A stretch of 64,000 nt of DNA, taken from Vibrio splendidus (GTDB lineage: Bacteria > Pseudomonadota > Gammaproteobacteria > Enterobacterales > Vibrionaceae). The stretch covers positions 1,426,001-1,490,000 of the forward strand of contig NZ_LNRF01000001.1 of the NCBI RefSeq assembly GCF_001557875.1, given 5' to 3'. The notes beneath the pieces were generated by a model. The model ran no database searches. It saw only the letters and a list, made by a program, of their open reading frames with translations, and was not told where the DNA came from. This document shows, piece after piece, positions 49,106-58,775 of the stretch (positions within the stretch are counted from its first letter, which is position 1; each line of letters opens with the position of its first letter). A program made the position numbers and the translations under genes.

Positions 49106-50143
49106 ATGAATAAGAAAATTCTATCTACCGCTATTATTGCTACCTTCTCTATGGGCGTTGTTACTGCCGCCGAAGCTTGCACCCGCTTGCTTTGGGATAC
49201 ACAAGATCAAGGCACATTCGTTTCACGTACTCTGGATTGGTCAGAACAAACGGATGTGCACCTCGTCAACATTCCAAAAGACAGCACTTACGTTACCCAT
49301 TTAGATAACACTAACCAAGTTACCTCAAAATACGATGTCACAGGATTAACGACTTACGGTCAAATAACGGATGGTATGAATAATGCTGGGCTCAGCGGTA
49401 ACGTGCTGTACGATCGTGGTATGGATACACAAGAGTCAACGAAGGCTGATGACTTAGGTACGCTGACCTACCTAAAGCATGTTTTATCGCAGTTCAGCAC
49501 CGTTGAAGAAGCCGTTCAATTCGTTGAAAAAACGCAACCCGCCACTGAGTTTGTGCCAGGAGTTCCAATTAGAATCGCACTTCATATTAGCCTTCAAGAC
49601 ACATCGGGGGATTCAGCAATTATAGAGTTTAGAGAGGAAGGACCACGAATCTGGCATGGCGCTGAATACACAATAATGACGAACCAACCAGATTATGACC
49701 AACATTTGGCCAATGTAGAACGCTCTATACGCGGTTGGGGCCCACAAGAGGCCCAATACTCACAAACCAACTTAGGCACAGGTGGCAACGCCAACCCAGA
49801 AGACAGGTTTGTACATTCGAGTTACTACATGGGACACCTTACCGAGCCGAGCAGCGTGATCAATGGCATGGTCAAACTAGATTCGATTACTTACAAGATC
49901 CCACATGATGCGCCAAACGCGCCCATTGATGGTGTGATGGCTGGTTATGCGACAGAATACGCGGTTAACTATCACCTACAATCAGGTGAAACATTACTTC
50001 GCTACCAGTGGGGAGATGACTTCACTCAGCTTCAATACAACATGCGAGATATCCAAGAATCTGGAAAAGCGATCAACTTCCAGTTAATCCAGCCAGGTTT
50101 GATTGGAGATGTAACTGAGACCATCATTAAATCTGCAAACTAG
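49106..50143 (+). CDS. pva: Exported penicillin V acylase / choloylglycine hydrolase family enzyme
   Basis: ATG 49106 is chosen: it starts a signal peptide (MNKKILSTAIIATFSMGVVTAAEA), and cleavage after Ala24 exposes Cys25 (CTRLLWDTQ), the N-terminal nucleophile of this Ntn-hydrolase family. RTLDW keeps the conserved Arg and Asp, and MTNQP the Asn. Family members split linear amides: penicillin V, conjugated bile salts or acyl-homoserine lactones. In V. cholerae a homologous gene on chromosome 2 is repressed by AphA (established knowledge). The frame is open 10 codons further upstream, which is not used in this call. Confidence 0.88.
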   Translation: MNKKILSTAIIATFSMGVVTAAEACTRLLWDTQDQGTFVSRTLDWSEQTDVHLVNIPKDSTYVTHLDNTNQVTSKYDVTGLTTYGQITDGMNNAGLSGNVLYDRGMDTQESTKADDLGTLTYLKHVLSQFSTVEEAVQFVEKTQPATEFVPGVPIRIALHISLQDTSGDSAIIEFREEGPRIWHGAEYTIMTNQPDYDQHLANVERSIRGWGPQEAQYSQTNLGTGGNANPEDRFVHSSYYMGHLTEPSSVINGMVKLDSITYKIPHDAPNAPIDGVMAGYATEYAVNYHLQSGETLLRYQWGDDFTQLQYNMRDIQESGKAINFQLIQPGLIGDVTETIIKSAN

Positions 50144-50160
50144 ACAAGCGAAAAACCTGA

Positions 50161-50184
50161 GACAAAGGCCACTTGGCCTTTGTC
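50161..50184 (+). terminator. Hairpin after the acylase gene
   Basis: GACAAAGGCC / GGCCTTTGTC, ten pairs with a four-base loop, 18 bases after the stop. There is no T tract, so it may only protect the 3' end. Confidence 0.55.
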
Positions 50185-50277
50185 TATCCATAATAAACAC
50201 TCTGCTTCAACCAGAGTGCATCTACCGCACTCTCAACTTATATTAAGTACCTTTCAAAGCGATACTAAAGTGTGATT

Positions 50278-51168
50278 CTACAAATTCTTAGTAGCGTAAC
50301 CCTTAAGAACCTCAAGCAAACCTCTAAACACACTGGTGTTTTCAAAGCTCGTTGGATAAAAAAACGAGAGCCCAAATTTAGCACTGCTTGTAAGCAGCTC
50401 ATTAAACTCAATCCGACGTAATTTCTTCGCATTTACAGCTTCTGTCGCTAAGCTTTTTGGTAAAAGTGCCCAACCGTTCACTTTCACTAACTCCAATAAC
50501 ATATCGTTATTACTTACGGTACGAAAATACGGTGATACGCCCAACCACTCCGGCATAGTTTTACTTTGGTTTTCACTGATGTACTGCGTTTCTAACTGAA
50601 GATCTTCAAGTCGAATCTCACTGATTTTGAACAGAGGGCTATCAACCCGCGCATAAGCGGCAAAATCACCGTCACCTAGCTTAATAGCACTGATTGGGTA
50701 TTCCGACATGTTTTCCATTCGGTGCTGCATGATCGCAACTTTGTTATGCGCTTGCGTCACATCAACCAAGATCTCGTCTCGATTTCGATGTAACCAATTA
50801 AGTACCATGCTAGGGTGCGCCTTCAGAACATACTGCTCAATTTCCACGACTAAATCATTGGGCATCAGTGTATCGTGATAAAAATCAAGACGGGTTATAT
50901 CTTGCTGGTAGGCGTTCATCATTCTTAGATGTAATCGCTCACTGTTTTGTACCAGCAATTTTGACTGCTTATAAATAGAACGTGCAAAGTTGGTTGGTAC
51001 CGCCTTTTTTCCTTCAATCGTAAATAAAATGGTTCGATAACTGTCCTCTAACGCTTTCACTTGTTCTCGAATGGTCGTTCTATCTTTACCAAGAACTCTT
51101 GCAGCCTTGCTATAGCTCTGTTCGTCATACGTCGCGCAGAATGAGTTTAAGTGTTCGTAAGAAAACAT
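50278..51168 (-). CDS. LysR-family regulator 2, divergent from exported amidohydrolase
   Basis: ATG 51168 (MFSYEHL) is chosen by comparison with its paralogue; the frame extends three codons further. The 296-residue protein keeps the winged helix SYSKAARVLGKDRTTIREQVKALED and the WLHRNR, QYISENQ and VSNNDMLLELVK segments found in LysR 1. It is divergent from the amidohydrolase gene, the usual arrangement for direct control. Confidence 0.86.
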   Translation of the reverse strand: MFSYEHLNSFCATYDEQSYSKAARVLGKDRTTIREQVKALEDSYRTILFTIEGKKAVPTNFARSIYKQSKLLVQNSERLHLRMMNAYQQDITRLDFYHDTLMPNDLVVEIEQYVLKAHPSMVLNWLHRNRDEILVDVTQAHNKVAIMQHRMENMSEYPISAIKLGDGDFAAYARVDSPLFKISEIRLEDLQLETQYISENQSKTMPEWLGVSPYFRTVSNNDMLLELVKVNGWALLPKSLATEAVNAKKLRRIEFNELLTSSAKFGLSFFYPTSFENTSVFRGLLEVLKGYATKNL

Positions 51169-51535
51169 CCCTGCCACCTTTGATTATCAATGTTTGGTTT
51201 TACCCATCATTATGCGTTATTAGAAACGTAATAACACTGCTAAATTAGCAACAAATGTGAGGCGAAGAGAGTTTTCACTCTGTATTTGAACGATAAAATT
51301 CGCTTCTCTATGTATTGGCAGTAAGCCCAGAAGTTAGCTATACACACTTATTTGAACAGAGTTACGCATTGCTAATTATGGGTTTACCGCCTCTCTTTTC
51401 TTATCACTTATCCGTGAATACAAAGAAAGAACTGACTTTCTAAGCGCTCACAGGAAGATTGATTTTCCCAAGCGCGATGGTCGACTTAACCCTCTCATAG
51501 AACAAGGCCGTTAGTTGAGAGCAATAGGATCCATT
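51169..51535. promoter_or_regulatory. Divergent control region LysR 2 / amidohydrolase
   Basis: No gene is seen. A perfect inverted repeat GTTATTA-gaaacg-TAATAAC lies at 51216-51235, close to the lysR start, and contains the T-N11-A spacing of LysR sites. TATTTGAAC occurs twice further down, at about 51291 and 51350. Confidence 0.5.
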
Positions 51536-53440
51536 ATGAAAAAGCTACTTCTCTCAACGGTTATTGCTGGCCTAGTCGCCACACCAGCTTTCGCCGAAAC
51601 CTCAACCAGCCCTATCACGCTTTACGTATCGAATGACATCATTACCCTTTCAGATCACGATCATAGCAACGTAGACGCTATCGCAGTCCAAGACGGTAAA
51701 ATCCTCGACCTTGGCGATCAAAAAACACTCACCACTAAGTACCAATCTAAAGATGGTTTTACGATTGATAAATCATTTGAAGATCGCGTTCTTACACCGG
51801 GCTTTGTTGAACCTCACGTTCACCTTTGGCTGATGGCGTTATTGATCGGCACAGACTTTATTACTCCTGCTGATTGGGATTTACCATGGGGTAACGTTGA
51901 AGGCGTAATAGGCCATGATAACTACTTAGCCCGTTTAACAGAGTTAGAAAGTGGGCTGGCTGAAGGCGAACCATTGGTAAGCTGGGGCTACCATCACTAC
52001 TTCCACGGCAATGAAATGAGCCGCGAGTTGTTGAACAACATTTCTGAAGATCGACCAATTATCATTTGGCATCGCAGCTTCCACGAATTGTTCTTCAACG
52101 ATGCAGCGATGGAGATGCTAGGTTGGTCTGAAGAAGACTGGACTGGTGAAGGCCATGCGTATACTCAGTTGGACTGGGAACGAGGCCATGCTTATGAAGC
52201 TGGCGGCAAACTCATTCTCAATGATGTAATGAGCTTCTGGGTAAATAGCGGCATTTTTGCAACGGGGATGGAGCGAACCAAAGATTACATCCACTCTGGT
52301 GGTATCACTACCGCCATTGATCCAGGTGTTGTTGCAACACCAGAGATGTTCGAACAAGTAGTCGACATTCTTGAAGACGGTAACTTCCCAATGGATTACT
52401 GGTTAATGCCAGCCGGTAACTTTACCTACATGATGGCGGAAAACGACCCTGCCAAAGGTAAAGCGATTGCCGAAGGTTTGACTCAACACCCGTCTTACCA
52501 AGGTGAACAGATCAAATGGCTACCTAAATTCGTTAAGTTGTTCTCTGACGGCGCAATGTACAGCCAATTAATGCAACTTAAAGACGGTTACACCGATGGT
52601 CACTCAGGTGAATGGTTGCAACAACCTGAAGATCTTGAAGCAAGTATGCGCCCTTACTGGGAAGACGACTACACGATCGTTATCCATGCCAATGGTGATC
52701 TTGGCTTTGAGACTGCACTGAACATTGTCGACAAGCTTAACAAAGAAAAAGGCAGAGACGATCACAGAACCAGCTTCCACCACTTAGGTATTACCGATAA
52801 AGACGACATCCCTAAAGCCGTTGAACTTGGCGCAAACTTTAGTGTAAATCCTTATTACACACATATTCTGGCTGAGCTTTATTCAGAACAAGGTATCGGT
52901 CAAGAGCGTGCAGAAGTGATGGCGCGTGGACGTTCATTCATCGATGCGGGTGGCATTTTATCATTGCACTCAGATTCACCAATGGCACCAGCGCAACCAC
53001 TAGGGTTGGTTTGGGCTGCTGTAAACAGAATCGGTCTGTCAGGCAAAACGGTAATGGGACCTCAAGAGCGAATCACGGTTGATGAAGCAATGCGTGCAAT
53101 CACAATTGATGCTGCATACACAGCACGTCTGGAAAATGAAGTTGGCACCATTGATATCGGCAAAACGGCCAACTTTACGGTACTCGACAATAACCCATAC
53201 ACGGTAAAACCTGAAGACATCAACAAGATAAAAGTTGAAGCAACGATTTACCAAGGTATCCCTGCTCCTGTAAAAAACAGTAACTCTGGTTTAGCCATGA
53301 CTAAGCAAAATATGAAAGTTGTGAATGTAATCAACAGGTACCACAGCGCTCACGATCATCACCACCATGATCATGACCACGATGTGTGTGCGACAAGCTT
53401 GTACTTCCAACATGCTCTTACGGCGATTCAACAGCAATAA
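51536..53440 (+). CDS. Exported amidohydrolase (YtcJ/amidohydrolase-3 type) with His-rich tail
   Basis: ATG 51536 is used: it is preceded by AGGATCC and begins a signal peptide (MKKLLLSTVIAGLVATPAFA). The 634-residue protein has the amidohydrolase metal motif His94-x-His96 (EPHVHLW), the Lys in FVKLFSDGA, a His in IVIHANGD, the HHLG motif and Asp in LHSDSP. Such enzymes cut amide or ester bonds in the periplasm. The last 50 residues hold a run of His and Asp (HDHHHHDHDHD) that may bind zinc. The gene is divergent from LysR 2 and followed by a terminator. Confidence 0.86.
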   Translation: MKKLLLSTVIAGLVATPAFAETSTSPITLYVSNDIITLSDHDHSNVDAIAVQDGKILDLGDQKTLTTKYQSKDGFTIDKSFEDRVLTPGFVEPHVHLWLMALLIGTDFITPADWDLPWGNVEGVIGHDNYLARLTELESGLAEGEPLVSWGYHHYFHGNEMSRELLNNISEDRPIIIWHRSFHELFFNDAAMEMLGWSEEDWTGEGHAYTQLDWERGHAYEAGGKLILNDVMSFWVNSGIFATGMERTKDYIHSGGITTAIDPGVVATPEMFEQVVDILEDGNFPMDYWLMPAGNFTYMMAENDPAKGKAIAEGLTQHPSYQGEQIKWLPKFVKLFSDGAMYSQLMQLKDGYTDGHSGEWLQQPEDLEASMRPYWEDDYTIVIHANGDLGFETALNIVDKLNKEKGRDDHRTSFHHLGITDKDDIPKAVELGANFSVNPYYTHILAELYSEQGIGQERAEVMARGRSFIDAGGILSLHSDSPMAPAQPLGLVWAAVNRIGLSGKTVMGPQERITVDEAMRAITIDAAYTARLENEVGTIDIGKTANFTVLDNNPYTVKPEDINKIKVEATIYQGIPAPVKNSNSGLAMTKQNMKVVNVINRYHSAHDHHHHDHDHDVCATSLYFQHALTAIQQQ

Positions 53441-53517
53441 CCTATGCACAACAAACGATGAACATCGCTCTAAGCAGAACGAAAGCATCTCAATAGCTTA
53501 ATCTTCATCGTTCTCAC

Positions 53518-53560
53518 AAAGTGATAGTGTGACCTCAGCGTCCGCTATCACTTTTTCTTT
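53518..53560 (+). terminator. Rho-independent terminator after amidohydrolase
   Basis: AAAGTGATAG / CTATCACTTT with a 17-base loop, then a T-rich tail. Confidence 0.7.
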
Positions 53561-54201
53561 TTATGTTACATGTTGATCTGTTTCGCTATACAGAAAGTCC
53601 TATATAAGAATGGCTCTATACAAAGATCTCTAACCCAATTCAACACGTTCTCACACCTTCAATCCCCTATCTCACCTATTCCACATCACGACCAAATCTC
53701 TCGACAAGTGCAGTTTCCTTACTGTTGTTCTAGCGAATAGAATTTATGCTGTGAACAAGTGTGTTGGTCATACCTGAAACTTGGCAGTTAGCAGGGAAAG
53801 ATAAAGTCCGCCAACGCCTTATCAACAGCGCCACCCTATTAAATCCTTACAGAGCCAAAGATTTTTGCATCACAGATAACTCGTCAAGATACGTCGCTCA
53901 TTAGTCACCTTCTCTCTATGTGCCCTTGAGTACACACCTCCTCATTTTAACTGGCTAACCTCTTTTCGTATCATCTCACCTCGCCTAACGAGAGCCACAC
54001 AAATCTGATTTGATTACGCTGTTTACCAGCGTAACTGCAGCATTCTCTATCCACCAATCTTCTCTTTTGTTCTCCTTTAATGACACCAGTATTGAAACGT
54101 CTCCCAAGCAGATGAAATGTAATGAAAACCCTTTAAATACAGCAGCTTATTAAAAACATAAAAACTTCAAAATTAGTTTTACCATCACCAAAATCGATAA
54201 T
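53561..54201. other. Gene-free stretch of about 640 bases
   Basis: No credible gene on either strand. The plus strand is pyrimidine-rich with many stops. It may hold an undetected small RNA or the promoter of the next gene, but no clear hairpin or terminator was found. Confidence 0.4.
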
Positions 54202-54774
54202 ATGACCCGGTCAATTACAACTCAGGTCAATACTATGTCTACCATTTGGGAATTAGATATGGGTTATCTAGAGTCACTTAGCAAGGAGCTACGCGGATAC
54301 ATTAAGGATGATGAAGTGACGGTATTACCCCAGCTTAGAACGCAATATCTTGCCGAGCTAAACGCAGTTATTGAAAAGATGGTTTTGTCTTCAGCGAAAA
54401 CAGATCAAATGGAGGCATTGGTAAAGGTTTGCCAGCATATTGCGACAACGGTGAACACCTCTCGATATCACCGACTTAGCCAATGTATCGAGCGTATTGA
54501 CTCACTCGCCAACAAGTTGCGCCACCAGCAGAGCACGGACTCTCAGCCTCTTACTGCTGATGCATTGTTCTTGCTTGCGCAAAACCACGGCATTGCGATC
54601 TCAAGACATGACCTAAACGACGGTAAAGCAAGCTCAGTATCTTTCGCTTACCAACAAGGTTATCTGTCCATTTCCGAAGCGTTTGATGCTTTGAGTGCGC
54701 TGTTTAAACATCAACGCCATTCACGTTCATCCAACATGCTGAACAGTCCTGCGTATCTATCTCAATGCGCCTAG
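54202..54774 (+). CDS. Hypothetical protein, about 180-190 aa
   Basis: The protein is soluble and largely helical (about 15-120), with a C-terminal part 130-170 (LFLLAQNHGIAISRHDLNDGKASSVSFAYQQGYLSISEAFDALSALF) that recalls small regulatory helix bundles. No domain is recognised. The frame opens at 54202, but ATG 54235 (MSTIWELDMGY) is the more likely start, with AGG upstream. It lies 31 bases before an OprB-type porin gene and may be co-transcribed. Confidence 0.55.
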   Translation: MTRSITTQVNTMSTIWELDMGYLESLSKELRGYIKDDEVTVLPQLRTQYLAELNAVIEKMVLSSAKTDQMEALVKVCQHIATTVNTSRYHRLSQCIERIDSLANKLRHQQSTDSQPLTADALFLLAQNHGIAISRHDLNDGKASSVSFAYQQGYLSISEAFDALSALFKHQRHSRSSNMLNSPAYLSQCA

Positions 54775-54805
54775 TCAGATTTCGTTCTAACAATAAGATT
54801 TAATT

Positions 54806-55999
54806 ATGAAATATTTATCGTTACCCTTTTGCTTAGCTCCACTGTTTTTATCGTCCTTAGCTTATGCAAGCCAGCCATACTCAGAGACATTAACCGGTGA
54901 TTGGGGAGGTGAGCGCAGTCGCATTAAAAACAGCGGACTCTCGCTCGATGCTGAATACACCAACGTTTACCAATCGGCGGTTTCTGGCTCACCATCAAAT
55001 TCAAATGAATTCACGCACCGTTTTGACTTGTTTGCAGCGGTTGATACTGAAAATGCGGGCCTGTGGAATAACGGCAGCTTTCGCACCCAGTTGATCTATC
55101 TAAACGGTGATGCGAACGACTTTGGCTTCTCCAGTTTGTCAGTTCCTAATTCAGCCCATTACTCAGACAGCAACAGCCCTTTCTTTTCATCCTTGTATTA
55201 CACACACAAGTTTGATGACAACACCAACCTCCTTGTTGGTAAGATCGACGCGTTTGAGCTGCTACGAAATGCGCCATTTTACGGGGGAGCAACTCGTCAT
55301 GGATTCATGAACATTGCTTTCTCTGCTCCCCCAAGTGGCGTAACTCCCCCATCATTTATTGGCGGTATCCTCAACCACACCATCGGCGATACACGAATCA
55401 CGGCGATGATTTATGATCCAAGAGATCGATACGATGACAACTTAGGGTTCAATGATTGGTTTGATGACGGCGTGAACTTCTCATTAGGTGCAACTCACTC
55501 ATTCAAACTGTTCGATAGAAGTTCTACGTTTGGTATGTCTGGTACATACAGCACTGAAGAAGGAGTGGATTACTCGTCTTTGGGTGAGACCGCAAAATAT
55601 AAGTACAACATTCGTGCTCAAGCTACACATAATATCTATGAGAACAATGACGATACTATCGCAGTCTATCTAAGAGCAGCAGCGGCAGACGGTAACCCAA
55701 ATATCATAGATGGAACGTTTGTTGGCGGCTTTGGAGGCAACGCTTTCTTCTTCGACAGACCACAAGATCAATGGGGCGCAGGCTACTATTACTACAACTT
55801 GTCTAATGCGTTACAAAACAGCATTAGTGATTTGCCACTAGGAGCTGAATTAAAAGACGAGCAAGGTTTTGAGATCTACTACGCGTTCCAAGCGACGCCA
55901 TGGTTAACCTTTACCGCGGATGCGCAATACGTAACACCCGCGGTCAGCACTCAAAGCAAAGTCGCGTTGTTTGGCCTAAGAACGAATATCGTTTTCTAA
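54806..55999 (+). CDS. OprB-family carbohydrate-selective porin
   Basis: The 397-residue protein has a signal peptide ending near YAS (residues 20-22) and the OprB opening TLTGDWGGERSRIKNSGLSLDAEYTN. Many aromatic-rich strands follow, and it ends with Phe (RTNIVF) as outer-membrane barrels do. Proteins of this family let sugars or small organic solutes pass the outer membrane. A bidirectional terminator follows. Confidence 0.82.
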   Translation: MKYLSLPFCLAPLFLSSLAYASQPYSETLTGDWGGERSRIKNSGLSLDAEYTNVYQSAVSGSPSNSNEFTHRFDLFAAVDTENAGLWNNGSFRTQLIYLNGDANDFGFSSLSVPNSAHYSDSNSPFFSSLYYTHKFDDNTNLLVGKIDAFELLRNAPFYGGATRHGFMNIAFSAPPSGVTPPSFIGGILNHTIGDTRITAMIYDPRDRYDDNLGFNDWFDDGVNFSLGATHSFKLFDRSSTFGMSGTYSTEEGVDYSSLGETAKYKYNIRAQATHNIYENNDDTIAVYLRAAAADGNPNIIDGTFVGGFGGNAFFFDRPQDQWGAGYYYYNLSNALQNSISDLPLGAELKDEQGFEIYYAFQATPWLTFTADAQYVTPAVSTQSKVALFGLRTNIVF

Positions 56000-56026
56000 C
56001 GTCACCGTATAAACTAAGACGCTATT

Positions 56027-56066
56027 AAAAAAGAGCCTGATCATAAATGAACAGGCTCTTTTTTGA
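56027..56066. terminator. Bidirectional terminator
   Basis: AAAAAAGAGCCTG / CAGGCTCTTTTTT, 13 pairs with a 12-base loop, between the porin gene and yejF. Confidence 0.88.
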
Positions 56067-56092
56067 TTGCACATTGAATCGAAATTCATCGC

Positions 56093-57712
56093 TTAAGGCG
56101 TGCCAACCTCAGATAAAGACACCAACTGTTTAGTATATTCATGCTGCGGATTACCAAACAGAGTCTCAGTATCACCCTTCTCAATCACCTCGCCAGCTTT
56201 CATCACAATGGTGTAGTGACACAAGGATTTCACGACATTCAAGTCATGGCTGATAAACAAATAGGTCAGGCCATACTTTTCTTGAAGTGACTTCAGCAAA
56301 TCCAACACTTGAGCTTGAACCGTTCTGTCGAGTGACGATGTTGGTTCATCGAGCAGGATAAACTCTGGTTTAAGGATCAGAGCACGAGCTATAGCAATAC
56401 GCTGCCTTTGACCGCCAGAAAACTCGTTTGGGTAACGGTGGCGAGTCTCAGGGTCGAGATCGACCTCTTTCATTACTTCACAGATACGTTGGTCGAGTTC
56501 GCTCTCATCCAATTGTTGATGCACTAACAAACCTTCGCCAATCACTTGAGCAACTGACATCCTTGGGTTCAATGCCGAAAACGGATCTTGAAACACCACT
56601 TGCATACGGCTTCGAAACGGCAACATCTGTTGTCGATTTAAGCCTTGAATTTGTTCGTCAGCGTAGGTAATTGAACCCTCACTTTCTACCAGCTTCAATA
56701 TCGCCATACCCGTTGTCGATTTGCCCGAACCACTCTCACCGACGAGGCCGATGGAGTGCCCTTTCTTAAGAGTAAACTCCATATCAGTCACCGCTTTAAC
56801 ATGCGAAATAGTACGCTTGAATAAGCCGCCCGTGATTGGGAACCAAACACGAAGTTGGTCGACATTAAGTAGGGGTTTACTTTCCGGTGATACAGGAACT
56901 GGTAAGCCTTTCGGGTCAGAGTTGATAAGCTTTTGTGTGTAAGGGTGAGTTGGTGCGTTGAACAATGTTTGGCAATCGTTACTTTCAACCAAGCGACCAT
57001 CTTTCATTACCGCCACTCTGTCGGCAATCTTACGGACAATACTTAAGTCATGAGTAATGAAAAGCATCGCCATGCCCAGCTCTTGCTGCAGGTCTTTGAG
57101 AAGGTCGAGGATCTGCGCTTGCACCGATACATCCAATGCCGTTGTCGGCTCATCGGCAATGAGCAGCTCTGGCTCGTTAATAAGTGCCATTGCGATCATC
57201 ACGCGTTGGCGCTCTCCACCAGACAACTCATGTGGATAGGCTGAAATTTTTTGCTCGGGGTATCGAATGCCCACCTTTGAAAGCCATTCAATCGCCAAGG
57301 CTTGCGCTTTATTGGTTCGCATGCCTCGGTGAATGGCTAAGGTTTCAACCAATTGTTTACCGACTCGATGAAGCGGATTAAGCGAAACCATGGGTTCTTG
57401 GAAAATCATGCCGATGCGACCACCACGAATTCCGCGCAGTTGCCTTTCTGAACAACTCAGAATATCGGTACCAGAGAAGTTAATCTTTCCGCTCAAGTAA
57501 TGCGACGAGCCTTTAGGCAGTAGCTTTAAGATCGAGTTAGCCGTCACCGATTTACCCGAGCCACTCTCTCCCACCAGCGCCAGTGTTTCCCCTTTGTATA
57601 TCTCGAGCGAAACATTGTGTGTTACCTGCTCTATCGCCTTCTTTCTTCCAAAGCCCACAGACAGTTTATCTATGGTTAGAACTGGAGAAGCAGGAGCTGT
57701 ATTTGAAGTCAT
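56093..57712 (-). CDS. yejF: Peptide ABC transporter, dual ATPase
   Basis: The 539-residue protein has two ABC ATPase domains in one chain. Walker A motifs GESGSGKS lie at 48-55 and 325-332; signature motifs are LSGGERQR at 163-170 and FSGGQRQR near 435-445. This fused form is that of YejF. It powers uptake of peptides and, in E. coli, microcin C. It is last of yejABEF with nine bases to yejE. Confidence 0.92.
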   Translation of the reverse strand: MTSNTAPASPVLTIDKLSVGFGRKKAIEQVTHNVSLEIYKGETLALVGESGSGKSVTANSILKLLPKGSSHYLSGKINFSGTDILSCSERQLRGIRGGRIGMIFQEPMVSLNPLHRVGKQLVETLAIHRGMRTNKAQALAIEWLSKVGIRYPEQKISAYPHELSGGERQRVMIAMALINEPELLIADEPTTALDVSVQAQILDLLKDLQQELGMAMLFITHDLSIVRKIADRVAVMKDGRLVESNDCQTLFNAPTHPYTQKLINSDPKGLPVPVSPESKPLLNVDQLRVWFPITGGLFKRTISHVKAVTDMEFTLKKGHSIGLVGESGSGKSTTGMAILKLVESEGSITYADEQIQGLNRQQMLPFRSRMQVVFQDPFSALNPRMSVAQVIGEGLLVHQQLDESELDQRICEVMKEVDLDPETRHRYPNEFSGGQRQRIAIARALILKPEFILLDEPTSSLDRTVQAQVLDLLKSLQEKYGLTYLFISHDLNVVKSLCHYTIVMKAGEVIEKGDTETLFGNPQHEYTKQLVSLSEVGTP

Positions 57713-57721
57713 AACCTATCC

Positions 57722-58744
57722 TTACTTCTGTTGGTGTGGGTCGAAGGCATCACGTACCGCTTCACCGACGAAGACGAGTAACGTAAGCATCAAAGAAAGT
57801 ACAACGAACGCGGAAATACCAAGCCAAGGCGCTTGTAAGTTAGCTTTACCTTGCGCCAAGAGCTCACCTAACGAAGGCGAACCCGCAGGAAGGCCAAAGC
57901 CCAAGAAATCTAACGACGTCAGCGTGGTCACCGAACCAGACAAGATAAACGGCATCATAGTTAGGGACGCAACCATAGCGTTCGGCAACATGTGACGAAG
58001 CATAATGCGTTTGTCATCGACGCCCATCGCTTGTGCCGCGCGTACATAGTCAAAGTTACGACAACGTAAGAACTCAGCACGAACAATGCCCACCAAACTC
58101 ATCCAGCTGAACAGCACCATAATCCCAAGCAACCACCAGAAATTCGGCTCGATAAAACTCGACAAAATAATCAGCAAGAACAAGGTCGGCATTCCGGACC
58201 ACACCTCGATGAAACGTTGCCCAAACAGGTCAACCCAACCGCCGTAATAACCTTGAGTTGCACCGACAACCACGCCTATCACGCTCGACACAATCGTCAG
58301 AATGAAGCCAAACAAAACGGAGATACGGAACCCATAAATGATACGAGCTAATACATCTCGCCCTTTATCATCGGTTCCTAGCCAGTTCACTGAATCTGGT
58401 TCCGAAGGCACCGCGCCTGAAATATCGAAGTTTATTGTGTCGTAGCTAAAGGGAATAATTGGCCACACGATGTAACCGCTGTCTTCAATGAGTTCGATAA
58501 CATACGGGTCTTTGTAGTCGGCTTCGGTTTCAAACTCGCCGCCAAATTCGGTCTCCGCATGCTCATTAATGACGGGTACAAACCACTGATTATTGTAAGA
58601 AACCAATAAAGGCTTATCGTTGGCAATGATCTCAGCAAACAGGCTCAGTCCAAACAGAATGGTAAATATCCAAAGGGAGATAAAACCACGCTTGTTTGCT
58701 TTAAAACGTAACCAACGAGCTTCAGCTAAAGGGTTGTTAAACAT
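57722..58744 (-). CDS. yejE: Peptide ABC transporter permease
   Basis: The 340-residue protein has an N-terminal membrane helix, a periplasmic loop with YNNQWFVPVI and the YejE-type GTDDKGRDVLARIIYGFRISVLFG, then the permease EAA-like motif (AAQAMGVDDKRIMLRHMLPNAM). It pairs with YejB to form the channel. Confidence 0.92.
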   Translation of the reverse strand: MFNNPLAEARWLRFKANKRGFISLWIFTILFGLSLFAEIIANDKPLLVSYNNQWFVPVINEHAETEFGGEFETEADYKDPYVIELIEDSGYIVWPIIPFSYDTINFDISGAVPSEPDSVNWLGTDDKGRDVLARIIYGFRISVLFGFILTIVSSVIGVVVGATQGYYGGWVDLFGQRFIEVWSGMPTLFLLIILSSFIEPNFWWLLGIMVLFSWMSLVGIVRAEFLRCRNFDYVRAAQAMGVDDKRIMLRHMLPNAMVASLTMMPFILSGSVTTLTSLDFLGFGLPAGSPSLGELLAQGKANLQAPWLGISAFVVLSLMLTLLVFVGEAVRDAFDPHQQK

Positions 58745-58775
58745 TTATTATCAATACCTTGTTATTCGTTCGCCA

